DNA from: Galbibacter sp. BG1
Lineage (GTDB): Bacteria; Bacteroidota; Bacteroidia; Flavobacteriales; Flavobacteriaceae
Assembly (NCBI RefSeq): GCF_013391805.1
Contig: NZ_CP058364.1
Location: 3,167,501 to 3,231,500 of the forward strand
Direction: 5' to 3'
DNA: 64,000 nt
Positions 63,197 through 64,000 of this stretch are shown here, piece by piece (position 1 is the stretch's first letter; every line of letters begins with the position of its first letter). The translations under genes and the position numbers were made by a program. The notes beneath the pieces were generated by a model. It saw only the letters and a program-made list of their open reading frames with translations, did not search any database and was not told the DNA's origin.

Positions 63197-63439
63197 TGCT
63201 TTAAGAGAATATTCAATGAGCTTTTTTTACGTTGACTATTCATATTTTCATCAAATATAAAGATGTTTTAGGCGTTAAGTATTTAACAGGTTTGTCCATT
63301 GCGTTGTATCTTATAATTAATACATTTACCAGTTGAACAGCATAAAAAAAATGATCACTGATTAATTAACCCCCACATTTAAGTGGATTAATCTTAAACT
63401 TTAATCCCGCTTAGATTGTAAACCAAATCTATAATTAAA

Positions 63440-64000
63440 ATGGCTAAAACACTTCATATTACAAACGGAGACAGTTTCACTTCAGTATTGAAAAAATTAA
63501 ATATTGGAGGCGATATTGTTACTTGGAGGGAGATGCTTTGCGAAGGTAAAACAATAAATGATGTTGGAAGTGAATCTTTTTGGAAACAACGTTACGATTA
63601 TTTGCACAAAGCTTACAAAATCACCAAGGATACCTTTATAAATAAAACCTTAAAAGAATACAGAAACCTCTGTAACCAAAAAAGTCAAGAAGAAATTGTT
63701 TTATGGTTTGAATACGATCTTTTTTGCCAAGTAAATATGATTGCCGTATTGAGCTGGCTAAAAAAACACCGTCCGCAAGCTGCTATTCATTTGGTTTGTT
63801 CTGGTGATGAAGACAGTTCCAATAAATTATACGCACTGACTGAGCTTTCTGAAGCTAAACTACTTGATTTATACAATAATAAGTTACCACTTAACAAAGA
63901 CGATATTGAGTATGCGGATTTTATTTGGCAATTGTATTGCGAAAACAATCCTATTCGTTTGCAAAATGCAATTCAACAGAATAAATCTCAATTAAATTAC
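63440..64000 (+). CDS. DUF1835 protein, 3' truncated by window edge
   Basis: The frame stays open to the right edge (187 residues visible). MAKTLHITNGDSFTSVLKKLNIGGDIVTWREMLCEGKTI and later VLWFEYDLFCQVNMIAVLSWL are the two core segments of the DUF1835 family (HITNGDS, WRE-L-EG, W-E-DLFCQ). Its function is unknown; the family is cytoplasmic. The upstream gap (63197-63439) shows no other feature. Confidence 0.85.
   Translation, partial: MAKTLHITNGDSFTSVLKKLNIGGDIVTWREMLCEGKTINDVGSESFWKQRYDYLHKAYKITKDTFINKTLKEYRNLCNQKSQEEIVLWFEYDLFCQVNMIAVLSWLKKHRPQAAIHLVCSGDEDSSNKLYALTELSEAKLLDLYNNKLPLNKDDIEYADFIWQLYCENNPIRLQNAIQQNKSQLNY

Overview
The window looks like chromosomal DNA of a marine member of the Flavobacteriaceae (Bacteroidota). 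Supporting signs are low GC, TAnnTTTG promoter boxes (best seen at the SRP RNA gene), Bacteroidota-type lipoprotein signals, a type IX secretion sorting domain, an alginate-export-type porin, sulfatases, fused MoaC/MoaB and fused E1 alpha/beta proteins. No organism name can be fixed from the sequence alone.

Layout. 1-30.4 kb is mostly housekeeping: end of an Lrp/AsnC regulator, PEP carboxylase, two BrkB-type membrane proteins, glutaminyl cyclase, SRP RNA, fructose-6-phosphate aldolase/transaldolase, ABC-F ATPase, fasciclin lipoprotein, RlmH, NadC, a WYL regulator, a Crp/Fnr regulator divergent from an MFS transporter, glutathione peroxidase, an outer-membrane porin divergent from molybdenum-cofactor genes (moeA, moaE, moaC-moaB fusion), GcvT, a T9SS-exported Calx-beta-like protein and an ECF sigma factor with a membrane partner.

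30.5-35.0 kb is an accessory island bounded by two nearly identical 140-bp direct repeats. It carries a small DUF2158-like gene, a strange serine-type tRNA with a UAU anticodon, and a compact five-gene operon: a self-cleaving S24 (LexA-like) repressor, a DUF2188 protein, a two-helix membrane protein with a SMODS-associated NUDIX domain (Cap16-like effector), a cGAS/DncV-like nucleotidyltransferase and an E2-like protein. I read this as a short type II CBASS anti-phage system under the control of an autocleavable repressor. A 21-nt near-perfect palindrome in front of the repressor is the likely operator.

35.1-42.7 kb returns to core genes: an FNT channel, an SLC13 permease, a YqaE/DUF1206/peroxiredoxin operon, M19 dipeptidase, thioredoxin and a ribosome hibernation factor. 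42.8-48.6 kb is a seven-gene biosynthetic cluster on the minus strand: ACP, ketosynthase, dehydratase, FabL-like enoyl reductase, type III polyketide synthase, methyltransferase and flavoprotein. It should make an acyl-primed, methylated and oxidised phenolic or pyrone lipid.

48.7-64 kb holds a nitroreductase, an Aquifex-type aconitase, a decayed secreted-protein gene, a dienelactone hydrolase, a three-gene operon of two sulfatases plus a GH63/MGH1-like glycosidase, an OmpA-like lipoprotein, a lipocalin, the fused branched-chain 2-oxoacid dehydrogenase E1, a 2OG-Fe(II) oxygenase with an eIF1/SUI1-like factor, and the start of a DUF1835 protein. Most other intergenic DNA is short and AT-rich, with convergent hairpin terminators and three low-complexity tandem-repeat tracts.
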